Below, piece after piece: positions 24,886 through 33,853 of a DNA stretch of 64,000 nt (position 1 is the first letter of the stretch; each line of letters opens with the position of its first letter). A program made the position numbers and the translations under genes. This DNA comes from JANQPX01 sp039197065 (GTDB lineage: Bacteria; Pseudomonadota; Alphaproteobacteria; Geminicoccales; Geminicoccaceae): positions 62,001 to 126,000 of the forward strand of contig JBCCUL010000001.1 in assembly GCA_039197065.1 (NCBI GenBank). Direction: 5' to 3'. The notes under the pieces are model-generated. The model had not been told where the DNA came from. It searched no databases and saw only the letters and a list, made by a program, of their open reading frames with translations.

Positions 24886-25904
24886 ACGCGGCGCCATCGA
24901 CGCCTGCAACGCTTGTGGATGCAGGCCTTAGGATTGATCTCGATCCGGATGGCGGTGACATCTATGTCATCAGCGGCAATACCTATCATCACAAGGAAAC
25001 GCTCAAGGCCCATGGCTGCCGCTGGAGCAGGAGCCGAGGTGCCTGGACCTTCGAAGATACGGCGCTGATCGATCGGCTCTCGGCGGCGTTCGGCGGCCAT
25101 GTTGCCACGAACCATCCCCCAGGCTTCGCCGAAGCTCCCTTACCATTCCACCCAAAGTCAACGCGGCCCGCGCCGGGCACGCGGCCCGCGTCCGGTAACC
25201 CTCACTATCATGGTCATCGCCAGCGTCTTAGGGAACGCTTCCGTGAGAGCTGCGGCGAGGGCATGCCGGATTATGAACTCTTGGAACTCTTGCTGTTCTT
25301 CAGCATTCGCTATGTCGATGTGAAACCGCTGGCCAAGAGCTTGCTGGAGGAGTTCGGATCGCTCGGCGGTATGCTGGCAGCCGAGCCGGAACGTCTCGAA
25401 GCGGCAATGCATGCGAGCGGCTCGACCTCACCGGAGCGCATCAGGACGGACAGTCAGTTCACCATCACCCATCTGAAGGCCATGCAGCGTCTGCTGCAGC
25501 GCGTTCTTGCCGAAGACGTGAAGGAACGGCCCGTCATCTCCTCCTGGCAGGCACTCCTCGACTACCTGAAGATGGCATTGGGCCATGAGCCGATCGAACA
25601 GTTCCGGGTGCTGTTCCTCGACAAGAAGAACATCTTGATCAAGGACGAGGTGCAACAGCGCGGCACGGTCGATCACACGCCGCTCTATCCGCGCGAGATC
25701 GCGAAACGCGCGCTGGAACTTGGCGCATCGGCGCTGATCATGGTTCACAATCATCCGAGCGGTGACCCGACGCCGTCACGCGCCGACATCGAGATGACCA
25801 AGCAGGTCGAAGCGGCGCTCGCCCCGATCCGGGTCGCCCTGCACGACCATCTGATCATCGGCAAGGATCGCCACCTAGGCTTCAAAAGCGAAGGCCTCCT
25901 CTGA
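24879..25904 (+). CDS. radC: RadC/JAB-domain protein with extra N-terminal domain
   Basis: A 341-aa RadC-family protein. The C-terminal MPN+/JAB metal motif HNHPSGDPTPSRAD is intact, with the E in the preceding strand, and the helix-hairpin-helix region (YELLELLLFF, DVKPLAKSLLEEFGSL) precedes it. Usual RadC proteins are about 220-240 aa; here about 90 residues are added, and GNTYHHKETLKAHGCRW followed by AWTF (about 34-57) resembles small DUF5710-like modules found in DNA-processing proteins. A Pro-rich linker (about 85-110) joins the two. Start ATG24879 overlaps map. The TGA stop is embedded in a family 2 repeat. Confidence 0.9.
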   Translation: MVDAAPSTPATLVDAGLRIDLDPDGGDIYVISGNTYHHKETLKAHGCRWSRSRGAWTFEDTALIDRLSAAFGGHVATNHPPGFAEAPLPFHPKSTRPAPGTRPASGNPHYHGHRQRLRERFRESCGEGMPDYELLELLLFFSIRYVDVKPLAKSLLEEFGSLGGMLAAEPERLEAAMHASGSTSPERIRTDSQFTITHLKAMQRLLQRVLAEDVKERPVISSWQALLDYLKMALGHEPIEQFRVLFLDKKNILIKDEVQQRGTVDHTPLYPREIAKRALELGASALIMVHNHPSGDPTPSRADIEMTKQVEAALAPIRVALHDHLIIGKDRHLGFKSEGLL

Positions 25905-25961
25905 TGGCGGTGGCCATCGGCATTGACTTGGCGTCGTCGCCTAGCCCCTGGGTATGCGGTC
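25902..25961 (+). repeat. dyad-core element, family 2, copy E (short form)
   Basis: Contains the radC TGA stop (25902-25904), core TGGC-GGTG-GCCA (25905-25916), GCATTGACTTGG, and tail GGGTATGCGGTC (25950-25961); the core-tail gap is 33 nt. Confidence 0.7.
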
Positions 25962-26034
25962 GTATCTTGGCGGAGGCGGTGTCTGGCTGATGCCTCCGTT
26001 TGCCGCTCGTCAACGGTCGAGGCCGCGCCTCGGG

Positions 26035-27411
26035 TCAGGCTGACGCCTTCGTCATGGTCGCGCTCTCCAAGTCAACGGTGCAGGTAGCACCTGCTGCCCA
26101 GGCGGAGAGGTCGGTGAGGGCGCGTTTGGCCATGGCGGGCTTGCGTTCGCGCTTCTTCATCCGTCCTTCGATCGGCGGGAAGAGGCCGAAATTGATGTTC
26201 ATCGGCTGGAAGGTCGAGGCATCCGCGCCTGATGTGATGTGATTGAGAAGGGCGCCCATGGCAGTAGTCGGCGGTGGCGGGGTAATGGCGTGGCCCAGCA
26301 TCTCGGCCGCAGCGAAGCGTCCCGCCATCAGGCCGACGGCGGCGCTCTCGACATAGCCCTCGCAGCCGGTGATCTGGCCGGCGAAGCGCACATGCGGATG
26401 TGACTTCAGGCGAAGCTCGCCATCCAGAAGTTTCGGGCTGTTGATGAAGGTGTTGCGATGTAGGCCGCCAAGCCTGGCGAATTCAGCATCCTGCAATCCG
26501 GGGATCATGCGGAAAACCCGCTTCTGTTCGCCATAGGTGAGCTTGGTCTGAAAGCCGACCATGTTGAAGAGCGTGCCGAGCGCGTTGTCCTGGCGAAGCT
26601 GCACCACCGCATGAGGCTGGCCGCCGGTCCTGGGATCGGTGAGCCCGACCGGCTTCATCGGGCCGAAGCGCAGTGTCTCGCGCCCGCGCGCCGCCATCAC
26701 TTCAATCGGCAGGCAACCCTCGAAATAGGGAGTGGACTGTTCCCAGTCCTTGAAGTCGTGACCTTCGCCAGTGAGCAGGGCGTCGATGAAGGCCTCATAT
26801 TGCTCCTCGTCCAGCGGACAGTTCACGTAGTCCGCGCCGGACCCGCCGGGGCCGGGTTTGTCATAGCGCGACTGGAACCAGGCGATGTCGAAATCGATGC
26901 TTTCCTTATAGGCGATGGGGGCGATGGCATCGAAGAAGGCGAGTGCGTCTTCGCCGGTTGTCTCGCGGATCGCCGCTGCGAGCGGTGCGGAGGTGAGGGG
27001 GCCGGTGGCGACGATCGCAAGGCCTGCTTCTGGTGCTGGCAGGCCTTCAACTTCATCGCGGGCAATGGTCACCAGCGGCTCCGCCTCCAGGGCGGCTTCG
27101 ACAGCGCCTGCAAATCCATCCCGATCGACAGCGAGCGCGCCGCCGGCGGGCAGCTTGTGGGCATCGCCGGATGTCATGATCAACGAACCGAGCCGCCGCA
27201 TTTCCTCATGCAGCAGGCCGACGGCGTTGTTCATCGCGTCGTCGGAGCGAAACGAATTGGAGCAGACCAGCTCGGCCAGCGTTCCGGTCTTATGAGCGTC
27301 CGTCCCGCGAACGGGGCGCATCTCATGAAGGGTGACGGCCACGCCGGCTTTCGCCAGCTGCCATGCCGCCTCACTGCCGGCAAGGCCTCCTCCAATGATA
27401 TGCATAGTCAT
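26035..27411 (-). CDS. trmFO: methylenetetrahydrofolate-tRNA-(uracil-5-)-methyltransferase TrmFO
   Basis: A 458-aa folate/FAD-dependent tRNA methyltransferase making m5U54 in the T-loop. The dinucleotide-binding GGGLAGSEAAWQLA lies at residues 7-20, ELVCSNSFRSDD follows near 48, and the conserved MKPVGLTDPRTG and ITGCEGYVESAAVGLMAG segments are present. Length and order match the family in alphaproteobacteria. It is convergent with radC across a 130-bp gap that contains family 2 copy E. The upstream (27412-27808) region is shared with the peroxidase promoter. Confidence 0.96.
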   Translation of the reverse strand: MTMHIIGGGLAGSEAAWQLAKAGVAVTLHEMRPVRGTDAHKTGTLAELVCSNSFRSDDAMNNAVGLLHEEMRRLGSLIMTSGDAHKLPAGGALAVDRDGFAGAVEAALEAEPLVTIARDEVEGLPAPEAGLAIVATGPLTSAPLAAAIRETTGEDALAFFDAIAPIAYKESIDFDIAWFQSRYDKPGPGGSGADYVNCPLDEEQYEAFIDALLTGEGHDFKDWEQSTPYFEGCLPIEVMAARGRETLRFGPMKPVGLTDPRTGGQPHAVVQLRQDNALGTLFNMVGFQTKLTYGEQKRVFRMIPGLQDAEFARLGGLHRNTFINSPKLLDGELRLKSHPHVRFAGQITGCEGYVESAAVGLMAGRFAAAEMLGHAITPPPPTTAMGALLNHITSGADASTFQPMNINFGLFPPIEGRMKKRERKPAMAKRALTDLSAWAAGATCTVDLESATMTKASA

Positions 27412-27808
27412 GATCAGACCCCCAAGGATGGGTGAAGTTCGAAGCGGGAACAGAAACGCGACCCGGGATGACGCGTCAAGACCGTCGACAGGGTGGGAAG
27501 TCCTCTAAAGCAAAAATGGAAAGATAGCGTTCGCCTGAAAAACAGGAAGCGAAACGAACGATTAAAATAAATCATCTAAGCACAAGTAGAAAAAAGCAAT
27601 GCAATGATATTAAAATACAAATATAAAAATGTAAAAATAAAATACAACATGAACTTTGTATTTTCGACAATATTGACCTTTTTTTTGAAATTATTCATGG
27701 TTTATCGTCGCTGCCTACGTTTTTTTATCCAGGGTTGAAGTGTGAAGCGTCGCTTTTTCTGCAAATCACAAGATGTTTGATCGACCGTCAAACTGAGGAG
27801 ACGAAGGG
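27412..27808. other. AT-rich divergent promoter region
   Basis: About 400 bp between divergent trmFO and the heme peroxidase. The stretch 27530-27720 is strikingly AT-rich, with many A/T runs (AAAATACAAATATAAAAATG-type sequence), unlike anything else in the window except parts of 15.2 kb and 51 kb. It could bind a nucleoid/xenogeneic silencer or carry curved-DNA promoter elements. I see no gene or clear operator palindrome in it. Confidence 0.5.
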
Positions 27809-29371
27809 ATGAGGCGTTGGTCTTTAGGGCGATTGGCTTTGGGATTCGTGGGAACGGCAGCATGCGCCTTGACGATACCCTTGATCGAGGACACCCACGC
27901 GGCGGACGTAAAAACGTCGCCTTACAGCTTCGGCCGTCTTTTCGCTGAACTTACACCTTATCCCGCCTCCAACGACGCGCTGCTCGAGGTCGGCTTGTCG
28001 TCTTACGACAAGGATTTCCCAGCATATATGGAAGATTCACAGTTTCGCGGCACGGACAATAACTCCAGCATTCCCGTCGGCCATACCTATGTCGGGCAGC
28101 TTCTGACGCACGATATCTCCAAGGACAACGACACCAAGATCGGCAAGAGCTTTCGGCCTGAAGACGTCACCAACCACGCCACGCCCTGGATCGATCTGGA
28201 TGTGATCTACGAACATGACAGCAAGGTTGCGGAGCGCGACCCCGCCGATCCGGCAAAGCTGCTGCTTGGCAATGATATCGGTAATGAGCGCGATTTTCCC
28301 CGTGATGCCGAGGGCCGCGCGCGCATACCTGATCAGCGAAGCGATCAGAACAACAATCTCGCGCAGCTCGTCGCAGCGATCATGCAGTTTCACAATGCCG
28401 AGGCGGACAGGTTGCGCGAAGAAGGGGACACCGGCGATGACGACGCCGTCTTCGCCAAGGCCAGAGCGTCGACGATCGCTCACTGGCAGGCCGTCGTTCT
28501 GAGCGAGTTTCTGCCGATCTTCGTCAATACCGGTCTGATCGACGATATCTTGAAGAACGGGTCGAAATTCTACAGCGACGACATGGCCGAGGCCGGCGTC
28601 GTGCCTGTCGAGTTCTCGTCGGCGGCTTTCCGATTCGGTCATTCCATCGTGCGTGGGCGCTACACCTTGAACGACAATGAGCAGGCGGATCGCGTGCGTC
28701 TCTTTCCGTTGAGCGCCAAGGAACTGGAACGGAGCCTCGTCGGTCATCGGCCCATCCCGAAGGAACGTCAGATCGACTGGGACAGGTTCTTTGATTTTGA
28801 ATCGTCGATCCAAGGAGATCTCGACGATGACGAAGATCAGTTCAAAGGCCTGCAGGTCAGTCGCAAGATCGATCGCTTTCTCGCGCGGCCGATGCTGAGG
28901 ATCCCGGAATTCATGATGCTGGGACGACCGGTGCCGGCGGATCTGCTCAAAGAAGAATTGCTGCCGGACCGCGCGGTTCTGAGCCTGGCGTCGCTCAATC
29001 TGCAGCGTGCGAAGGCCCATGGGCTTCCGAGTGGCCAGGACGTTGCCGCCGCCATGGGCGCCAAGCCTTACAGAAATATCGATTTCGGCCTTTGCGAAAG
29101 TGCTGAGGATTGTGTGGAATGGGGTTATGTATGGCCGGAGGACGGCGGTGAGGCGCCGCTTTTCCTTTACATCCTCGAGGAGGCTAGATTGCAGACCGAC
29201 GGTGAACAGCTGGGTGAGGTCGGGGGGCGAATCGTCGCTGAGGTGATCATCGGCCTCCTACGCGCCGACCCGCAATCCATCCTCAATCAGGACTTCAAAT
29301 CGCCACTTACCGGCACCGAGGCTTTCACGATGGCCGATATGGTCTTTCATGCCGGCTGGCACAGCGAGTAG
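27809..29371 (+). CDS. secreted animal-type heme peroxidase
   Basis: A 520-aa protein of the animal heme-dependent peroxidase (peroxidasin/myeloperoxidase) superfamily, with a signal peptide (residues 1 to about 31, ending DTHAA). The distal histidine is in GQLLTHDI (H101; the family has GQFLDHD) and the proximal histidine in FRFGHSIVR (H278). Asn/Arg residues expected around the heme are also present (SSAAFRFGHS). It would oxidise halides or organic substrates outside the cytoplasm, possibly in defence or matrix cross-linking. AGGAG lies 8 nt before ATG27809. Base composition is slightly lower in GC than its neighbours, and the upstream AT-rich island hints at transfer. Confidence 0.9.
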   Translation: MRRWSLGRLALGFVGTAACALTIPLIEDTHAADVKTSPYSFGRLFAELTPYPASNDALLEVGLSSYDKDFPAYMEDSQFRGTDNNSSIPVGHTYVGQLLTHDISKDNDTKIGKSFRPEDVTNHATPWIDLDVIYEHDSKVAERDPADPAKLLLGNDIGNERDFPRDAEGRARIPDQRSDQNNNLAQLVAAIMQFHNAEADRLREEGDTGDDDAVFAKARASTIAHWQAVVLSEFLPIFVNTGLIDDILKNGSKFYSDDMAEAGVVPVEFSSAAFRFGHSIVRGRYTLNDNEQADRVRLFPLSAKELERSLVGHRPIPKERQIDWDRFFDFESSIQGDLDDDEDQFKGLQVSRKIDRFLARPMLRIPEFMMLGRPVPADLLKEELLPDRAVLSLASLNLQRAKAHGLPSGQDVAAAMGAKPYRNIDFGLCESAEDCVEWGYVWPEDGGEAPLFLYILEEARLQTDGEQLGEVGGRIVAEVIIGLLRADPQSILNQDFKSPLTGTEAFTMADMVFHAGWHSE

Positions 29372-29396
29372 ACAGCCAGGTTTCATGTCGCAAGCA

Positions 29397-29429
29397 TTTT
29401 GACCGGCAGCATCGTTCTGCCGGTCAAAT
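29397..29429 (+). terminator. perfect 12-bp hairpin after peroxidase gene
   Basis: TTTGACCGGCAG (29398-29409) pairs perfectly with CTGCCGGTCAAA (29417-29428) around a 7-nt loop, 27 bp after the peroxidase stop. It lacks a long T-run but is stable; it is probably the transcript 3' end. Confidence 0.6.
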
Positions 29430-29747
29430 ATTCAGATGCCCGAGCTTCTCATCACGCCATGCATAGATCAAAAGGTGAGAAAATCTAAAAACTATATCTA
29501 TTTTGGGCATAATCCGTTGTTTGTCTGGATCTTCACCGCAATTCCCCTATTCTAACTTCCGCGCGAAGTAAGCTTGGATCCCCATTTGAGCTCGCTTGGC
29601 GCAGTAGGCTTTTCGTTTAGTCGCGCAGGCGGATTCCCTGCGCTTGTTGATGTCATTGGCTGTACTGAACATTTCTGATCTGCATTGTCATTCGGATTTA
29701 TTCCGACATTGCAGCGGATTAACCGCCGCCTTCGGGAGAACCGTTCA
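29430..29747. other. intergenic region upstream of PAS-GGDEF-EAL gene
   Basis: About 320 bp, AT-rich near 29470-29530. No gene, repeat or clear operator is visible. It contains an in-frame upstream TTG (29685) that would add 21 residues to the next gene but has no ribosome site. Confidence 0.4.
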
Positions 29748-31892
29748 TTGACGGAGGAGACAGCGAAGTCGGCTCCGTTGCCTGCAGCCGACGAAGAAAC
29801 TGAAACGATCGGGCCCTCGATCGATCGGGTGCTTGCAGCCGAAAGACTTTCGCCGGACAGCGCGTGTTTTCGGCAGGTTGTCGAGGCGATCGTCGATTCG
29901 GTGATCATTCATCACGGCGGTCGAATCCTCTATGCGAACCCTGCGGCTGAAACCAATTTCGGCGCCGGCCCGCTGGTCGGTCGCGCTCTTTTTGATTTCG
30001 TCGCGGAGGAAGACCAGGATCGCATGTCTGACGTCGTCCGGCAGGTGATTGAAACTGGCCAGTCCAGCGGGATCGCGAATTATAGCCGTATCACGCCGGA
30101 CGGCCGGCACTGCTCGATCGAGACGATCGCCGTCAGTGTCAAAATGGCGGGTAGACCGGCCATCTTGAATGTCTGCCGCGACGTCACCGAGCGTAAGCGG
30201 ACGGAAATGGCGCTCAAGGATAGCGAAGCGCGATTTGCCGTCCTAGCCGCCCATTCGCCGGAGGCGATCATTGCGGTCTGCGAGCGGAGGATCGTGATCG
30301 CCAACGAAGCGGCAGCCGCGATGCTCGGCTTCGCGTCCGTCGATGACCTGCGTGGCCGGGATGTGAGCAAGCTCTGTCCCGACTATGGCAATAGCCAGTC
30401 GAAGCAAGGCTTCGATGTCCTGGAGCAGGGCAATGCCGTCACCAAACATCTGCAAGGTCGTTTTCGTCGCTTGGACGGTTTGGCGATTGATCTCGACGTG
30501 ACCTCGATCCCTTACATGCATGGCAAGAAAACCGCGACATATCTGATTTTGCGCGATGTCACGGAGAAGCTTCGCGATGAGAAGCACCATCGCTACCTTG
30601 CGAGCCATGACCCGCTGACCGATCTTCCAAACCGTCTCGAGTTTCAGCACCGGCTGCATGATCTGCTGGGCAGTGGAAACGATGCTTGCAACGAGCGGTT
30701 TGCCATACACTATCTGGATCTCGACTACTTCAAGACCATCAACGACTCTCTTGGGCATGAGGTTGGCGATCGCATGCTGCAGATCGTGGCTGCGCGTCTC
30801 AAGAGATCCATTCGAACGACGGATCTGGTAGCCCGGCTCGGCGGTGACGAGTTCGCGGTGCTGCAGGCCGATGTCAACATGATTGATGCGCCGCGCGCCT
30901 TGGCTGAAAAGCTGCAACATGCAATCGAGGCGCCCTATTCGATCAGCGGTCAGCTTCTGCACATGTCCGCGACCATCGGCATTGCCGTCTATCCTGATCA
31001 TGGCCGTGATCCAGGACAATTGCTGCGTCGTGCCGATCTCGCTCTGTATCATGCCAAGGAGTGCGGTCGGAATGCGATCAGCTTCTTCAACAGTGATCTG
31101 GATGTTCGCGTCGAAGAGCGCGACTCGCTGATCAATCAGCTGATACGCGCGGAGACCTCAGGCGAGTTCGAGGTTCATTTCCAGCCGATCGCCTGCCTGC
31201 ATTCGGGACGCATCGAGGCCGTCGAGGCCCTCCTGCGATGGAATCACCCGGAGCGCGGCCTCATGATGGCCGATGACTTCATTCATGCGATCGAGGCCAG
31301 TCGAGAAGGTCAGCGCATCGGCGCCTGGGTATTGCGCGAAGCCTGTCAGCACGCCAAAGCCTGGGAAAGTCTCGATGTCGGCGACTTGCGCGTAGCGGTC
31401 AATCTTTCCATGCCCTTCTTGCAGCGTCCGGACTTTGTCGATGTGATCCGCGAGACGCTGAAGGCCACCGATCTCGACCCTTCCAGGCTCGAGCTGGAGC
31501 TGACGGAGCGCATCATTGTCTCAGCGGGTGCCGCCGGCATCGCATCAAAGCTGGCCAAGCTCAAGGATCTTGGCATCCGCATCGCCCTGGACGACTTCGG
31601 AACCGGCTATTCGAGCCTTGCTCTTCTCAAGGATCTGCCGGTGGATCGCATCAAGATCGATCGTTCCTTCGTCGCCGGCTTCGGGACCAGCGCCGACGAT
31701 ACGGCGATTGTCCGCGCGGTGACCAATCTTGGCCGGAGTCTGAACAAACGTGTGACGGCCGAAGGCGTCGAGAGTTCCAGGACCTGGGATATGCTGCGGG
31801 AAGAGGGATGCCACGAAATTCAGGGTTATCATCTCGCGAGGCCCATGTCGGCGTCTGCGCTGATCGACTTTTTGAAGCGCTCTCATCGATAG
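29748..31892 (+). CDS. PAS-PAS-GGDEF-EAL cyclic-di-GMP protein
   Basis: A 714-aa cytoplasmic signalling protein with two PAS domains (about 45-165 and 170-285), a GGDEF domain and an EAL domain. The diguanylate cyclase motif RLGGDEF is intact, with an inhibitory I-site RxxD (RTTD) five residues before it. The phosphodiesterase motif is EALLRWNHP, followed by DDFGTGYSSL and KIDRSF. Both activities are therefore possible. No ATG is in frame near the start; TTG29748 follows GGGAG by 9 nt and is preferred to TTG29685. It is monocistronic. Confidence 0.9.
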   Translation: MTEETAKSAPLPAADEETETIGPSIDRVLAAERLSPDSACFRQVVEAIVDSVIIHHGGRILYANPAAETNFGAGPLVGRALFDFVAEEDQDRMSDVVRQVIETGQSSGIANYSRITPDGRHCSIETIAVSVKMAGRPAILNVCRDVTERKRTEMALKDSEARFAVLAAHSPEAIIAVCERRIVIANEAAAAMLGFASVDDLRGRDVSKLCPDYGNSQSKQGFDVLEQGNAVTKHLQGRFRRLDGLAIDLDVTSIPYMHGKKTATYLILRDVTEKLRDEKHHRYLASHDPLTDLPNRLEFQHRLHDLLGSGNDACNERFAIHYLDLDYFKTINDSLGHEVGDRMLQIVAARLKRSIRTTDLVARLGGDEFAVLQADVNMIDAPRALAEKLQHAIEAPYSISGQLLHMSATIGIAVYPDHGRDPGQLLRRADLALYHAKECGRNAISFFNSDLDVRVEERDSLINQLIRAETSGEFEVHFQPIACLHSGRIEAVEALLRWNHPERGLMMADDFIHAIEASREGQRIGAWVLREACQHAKAWESLDVGDLRVAVNLSMPFLQRPDFVDVIRETLKATDLDPSRLELELTERIIVSAGAAGIASKLAKLKDLGIRIALDDFGTGYSSLALLKDLPVDRIKIDRSFVAGFGTSADDTAIVRAVTNLGRSLNKRVTAEGVESSRTWDMLREEGCHEIQGYHLARPMSASALIDFLKRSHR

Positions 31893-32287
31893 ATCACGTC
31901 GTCCGACAAGGATGGTTCCAGGCATCCGAACGCGACGATAAGAAGAGAGCGATGTTGCAGTTTGAGACTCATTTCGAGCGCGATGTCGTCATGAAAGGTC
32001 AGCTCAGCTCGCCTCGCAGTCTCTATCGGTGAAGGCCCGTGCGGGCGGCCTGCGAAAATGAATGCATGCGTTAAAAAACTGCCTAACTATTTGGTAAACA
32101 ATAATCTCAGTTCTCCTCAATATAAGCGAAAAATCCTTGTACAATGGTGGGAATACCGTTTTAAGAGGGCAGCTTTAGAGCATTAGCGGCATCTGATGAT
32201 GTCGGCCGATGGCGTGGTACGATCTTTGCCAGCTCCATCGGGGTAACTATTGCCGCCAGAGGGCTGCAAACGGGAGACGCAAGCGCT
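31893..32287. other. intergenic region with possible 26-aa ORF
   Basis: About 395 bp between the c-di-GMP gene and the DUF937 gene. ATG31952 opens a 26-codon frame (MLQFETHFERDVVMKGQLSS..., stop at 32032) with AGAGAG upstream. A GCCCG/CGGGC hairpin follows at about 32034-32046. The remaining sequence is AT-richer (32070-32160) and probably holds the promoter for the DUF937 gene. None of this is strong. Confidence 0.3.
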
Positions 32288-33751
32288 ATGTCAGTCAATC
32301 TTGTCGATCTGGTTCTGAAACAAGTCGGGGGCAATGTTCCCGGAATTCTCGGCTCGCTCCTCGGTGAAAGCGCCGATAGGACTCAAGGAGCCATAGCCGG
32401 CGCGGTTCCGGCCGTTCTCGGTGGCTTGATGGGCGCCGCTACCAAGGGTGGTGGTCTCGCCGACCAGCTTGCATCGGCGATCGGTCAGCAGGATGGCGGT
32501 ATGCTCGACGACCTGGCGGGCGCATTCGGCGGCGGCAATCATCAAAAGATCGCCGATGAGGGCGGCAGCATTCTGACGTCGCTGCTCGGCGATGGCGTGA
32601 TCGGCACCCTGGTTGGCGCCATTGGCAAATTCAGCGGTCTCGGCAGCGGATCCAGCAAGTCTTTGCTTGGCATGCTGGTGCCGGTCGTCATGTCGGTGCT
32701 CAGCCGTGAGCAGAAGTCTCAGGGGCTGGATGCCGGCGGGCTGATGAACATGCTCATGGGCCAGAAGGACAATATCCAGGCGGCGATGCCATCAGGCATG
32801 GCGAGCGCGCTTGGCGGTGCCGGCTTCCTCGATGATTTCATGGGTGGTGCTCAGTCCGCGGCTGCATCGATCGGTGATGCCGTAGATAGTGCGACCGGAG
32901 CTGTTGGTGAGGCCGCCGGACAGGCTGCAGCTGCCGTCAGCGGTGCTGCAGACCAGGCGGCTTCTGCCGTCGAGGGGGCGGTCGAAAGTGCAAGCGATGC
33001 CGCTAGACAGGCGGCCGGTTCAGCGAGCGCTGCCGTCAGTCAGGGAGCGGAAGCCGCCGGACGTGCGGCAGAGAATGTGGCGAGCGGCGCATCGCAGGCG
33101 GCATCCGGCGCAAGCGCCGCCGCAGCCGGCGCTGCGCAGTCGGGTGGATCATGGCTTCGTTGGCTGCTGCCGTTGCTTATCCTCGCCGCACTTCTCTGGT
33201 TTGCGTTCAAGTTTCTTGCCGGCGGTGACATGGAACAAGCGGCAAGCAATGCAGGCGATGCCGCAAGCTCAGCCGTAGAAGCGACGACGGAAGCCGCCAG
33301 CGATGCCGCGACGGCGGTAACCGATGCCGCCTCGGACGCGGCAGATGCTGCCACCGATGCGGCGAGCGATGCCGCTGACGCCGCCAGCGACGCCGCAGGC
33401 TCAGCCGTGGAGGCGATGAGCGCGATGGTTGGCGATGTCGATGTCGGTGGTCAGCTCACCTCGGCCTTCGATGGCCTGACCGAGACGCTGTCAGGAATCA
33501 CGGATACGGCCTCGGCGGAAGCCGCACTTCCGGCGCTCGAAGACCTGAGCAGCAGCCTGGATAGCCTGACCGGTCTCGCCGATCAGCTGCCCGAGGGCGC
33601 GATCGGCGGTATTTCCGAGATGGTCAGCAGCGGTATCAGCAGTCTCGATAGCGTTGTGGCCAATCTGGAGAGCATTCCGGGCGTCGGCGATCTGATCAAG
33701 CCGATCATCGATCAGATCAAGGAAAAGCTTGCGGCCTTCACGCCGGCCTGA
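32288..33751 (+). CDS. DUF937 (YidB-like) membrane protein with alanine-rich repeats
   Basis: A 487-aa protein. Residues 1 to about 185 match the DUF937/YidB family (LLGESADRTQGAIAGAVPAVLGGLMG near the start). A first Ala/Ser-rich tract (188-287) leads to one transmembrane helix (289-311, WLRWLLPLLILAALLWFAF). A second tract (315-378) is made of short repeats of the type SDAADAA, resembling an 11-mer alanine-rich helix. A final alpha-helical domain (about 380-487) has the spaced Leu/Asp pattern of a coiled structure. The role is unknown. Transcription ends at the terminator at 33795. Confidence 0.8.
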   Translation: MSVNLVDLVLKQVGGNVPGILGSLLGESADRTQGAIAGAVPAVLGGLMGAATKGGGLADQLASAIGQQDGGMLDDLAGAFGGGNHQKIADEGGSILTSLLGDGVIGTLVGAIGKFSGLGSGSSKSLLGMLVPVVMSVLSREQKSQGLDAGGLMNMLMGQKDNIQAAMPSGMASALGGAGFLDDFMGGAQSAAASIGDAVDSATGAVGEAAGQAAAAVSGAADQAASAVEGAVESASDAARQAAGSASAAVSQGAEAAGRAAENVASGASQAASGASAAAAGAAQSGGSWLRWLLPLLILAALLWFAFKFLAGGDMEQAASNAGDAASSAVEATTEAASDAATAVTDAASDAADAATDAASDAADAASDAAGSAVEAMSAMVGDVDVGGQLTSAFDGLTETLSGITDTASAEAALPALEDLSSSLDSLTGLADQLPEGAIGGISEMVSSGISSLDSVVANLESIPGVGDLIKPIIDQIKEKLAAFTPA

Positions 33752-33794
33752 CGCATCGGGGCCGAGCGCGCCCTGACGGTGAAATGAAAAGATC

Positions 33795-33828
33795 GAGGCT
33801 CCTGCCGACGCGGGGGCCTCTTTCTTTT
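33795..33828 (+). terminator. intrinsic terminator after DUF937 gene
   Basis: GAGGC-T-CC (33795-33802) pairs with GG-G-GCCTC (33813-33820), followed by TTTCTTTT. It ends the DUF937 transcript and faces the convergent 33854-35101 gene. Confidence 0.75.
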
Positions 33829-33853
33829 GGATTAGGTTGCGACAGATCGCCGA

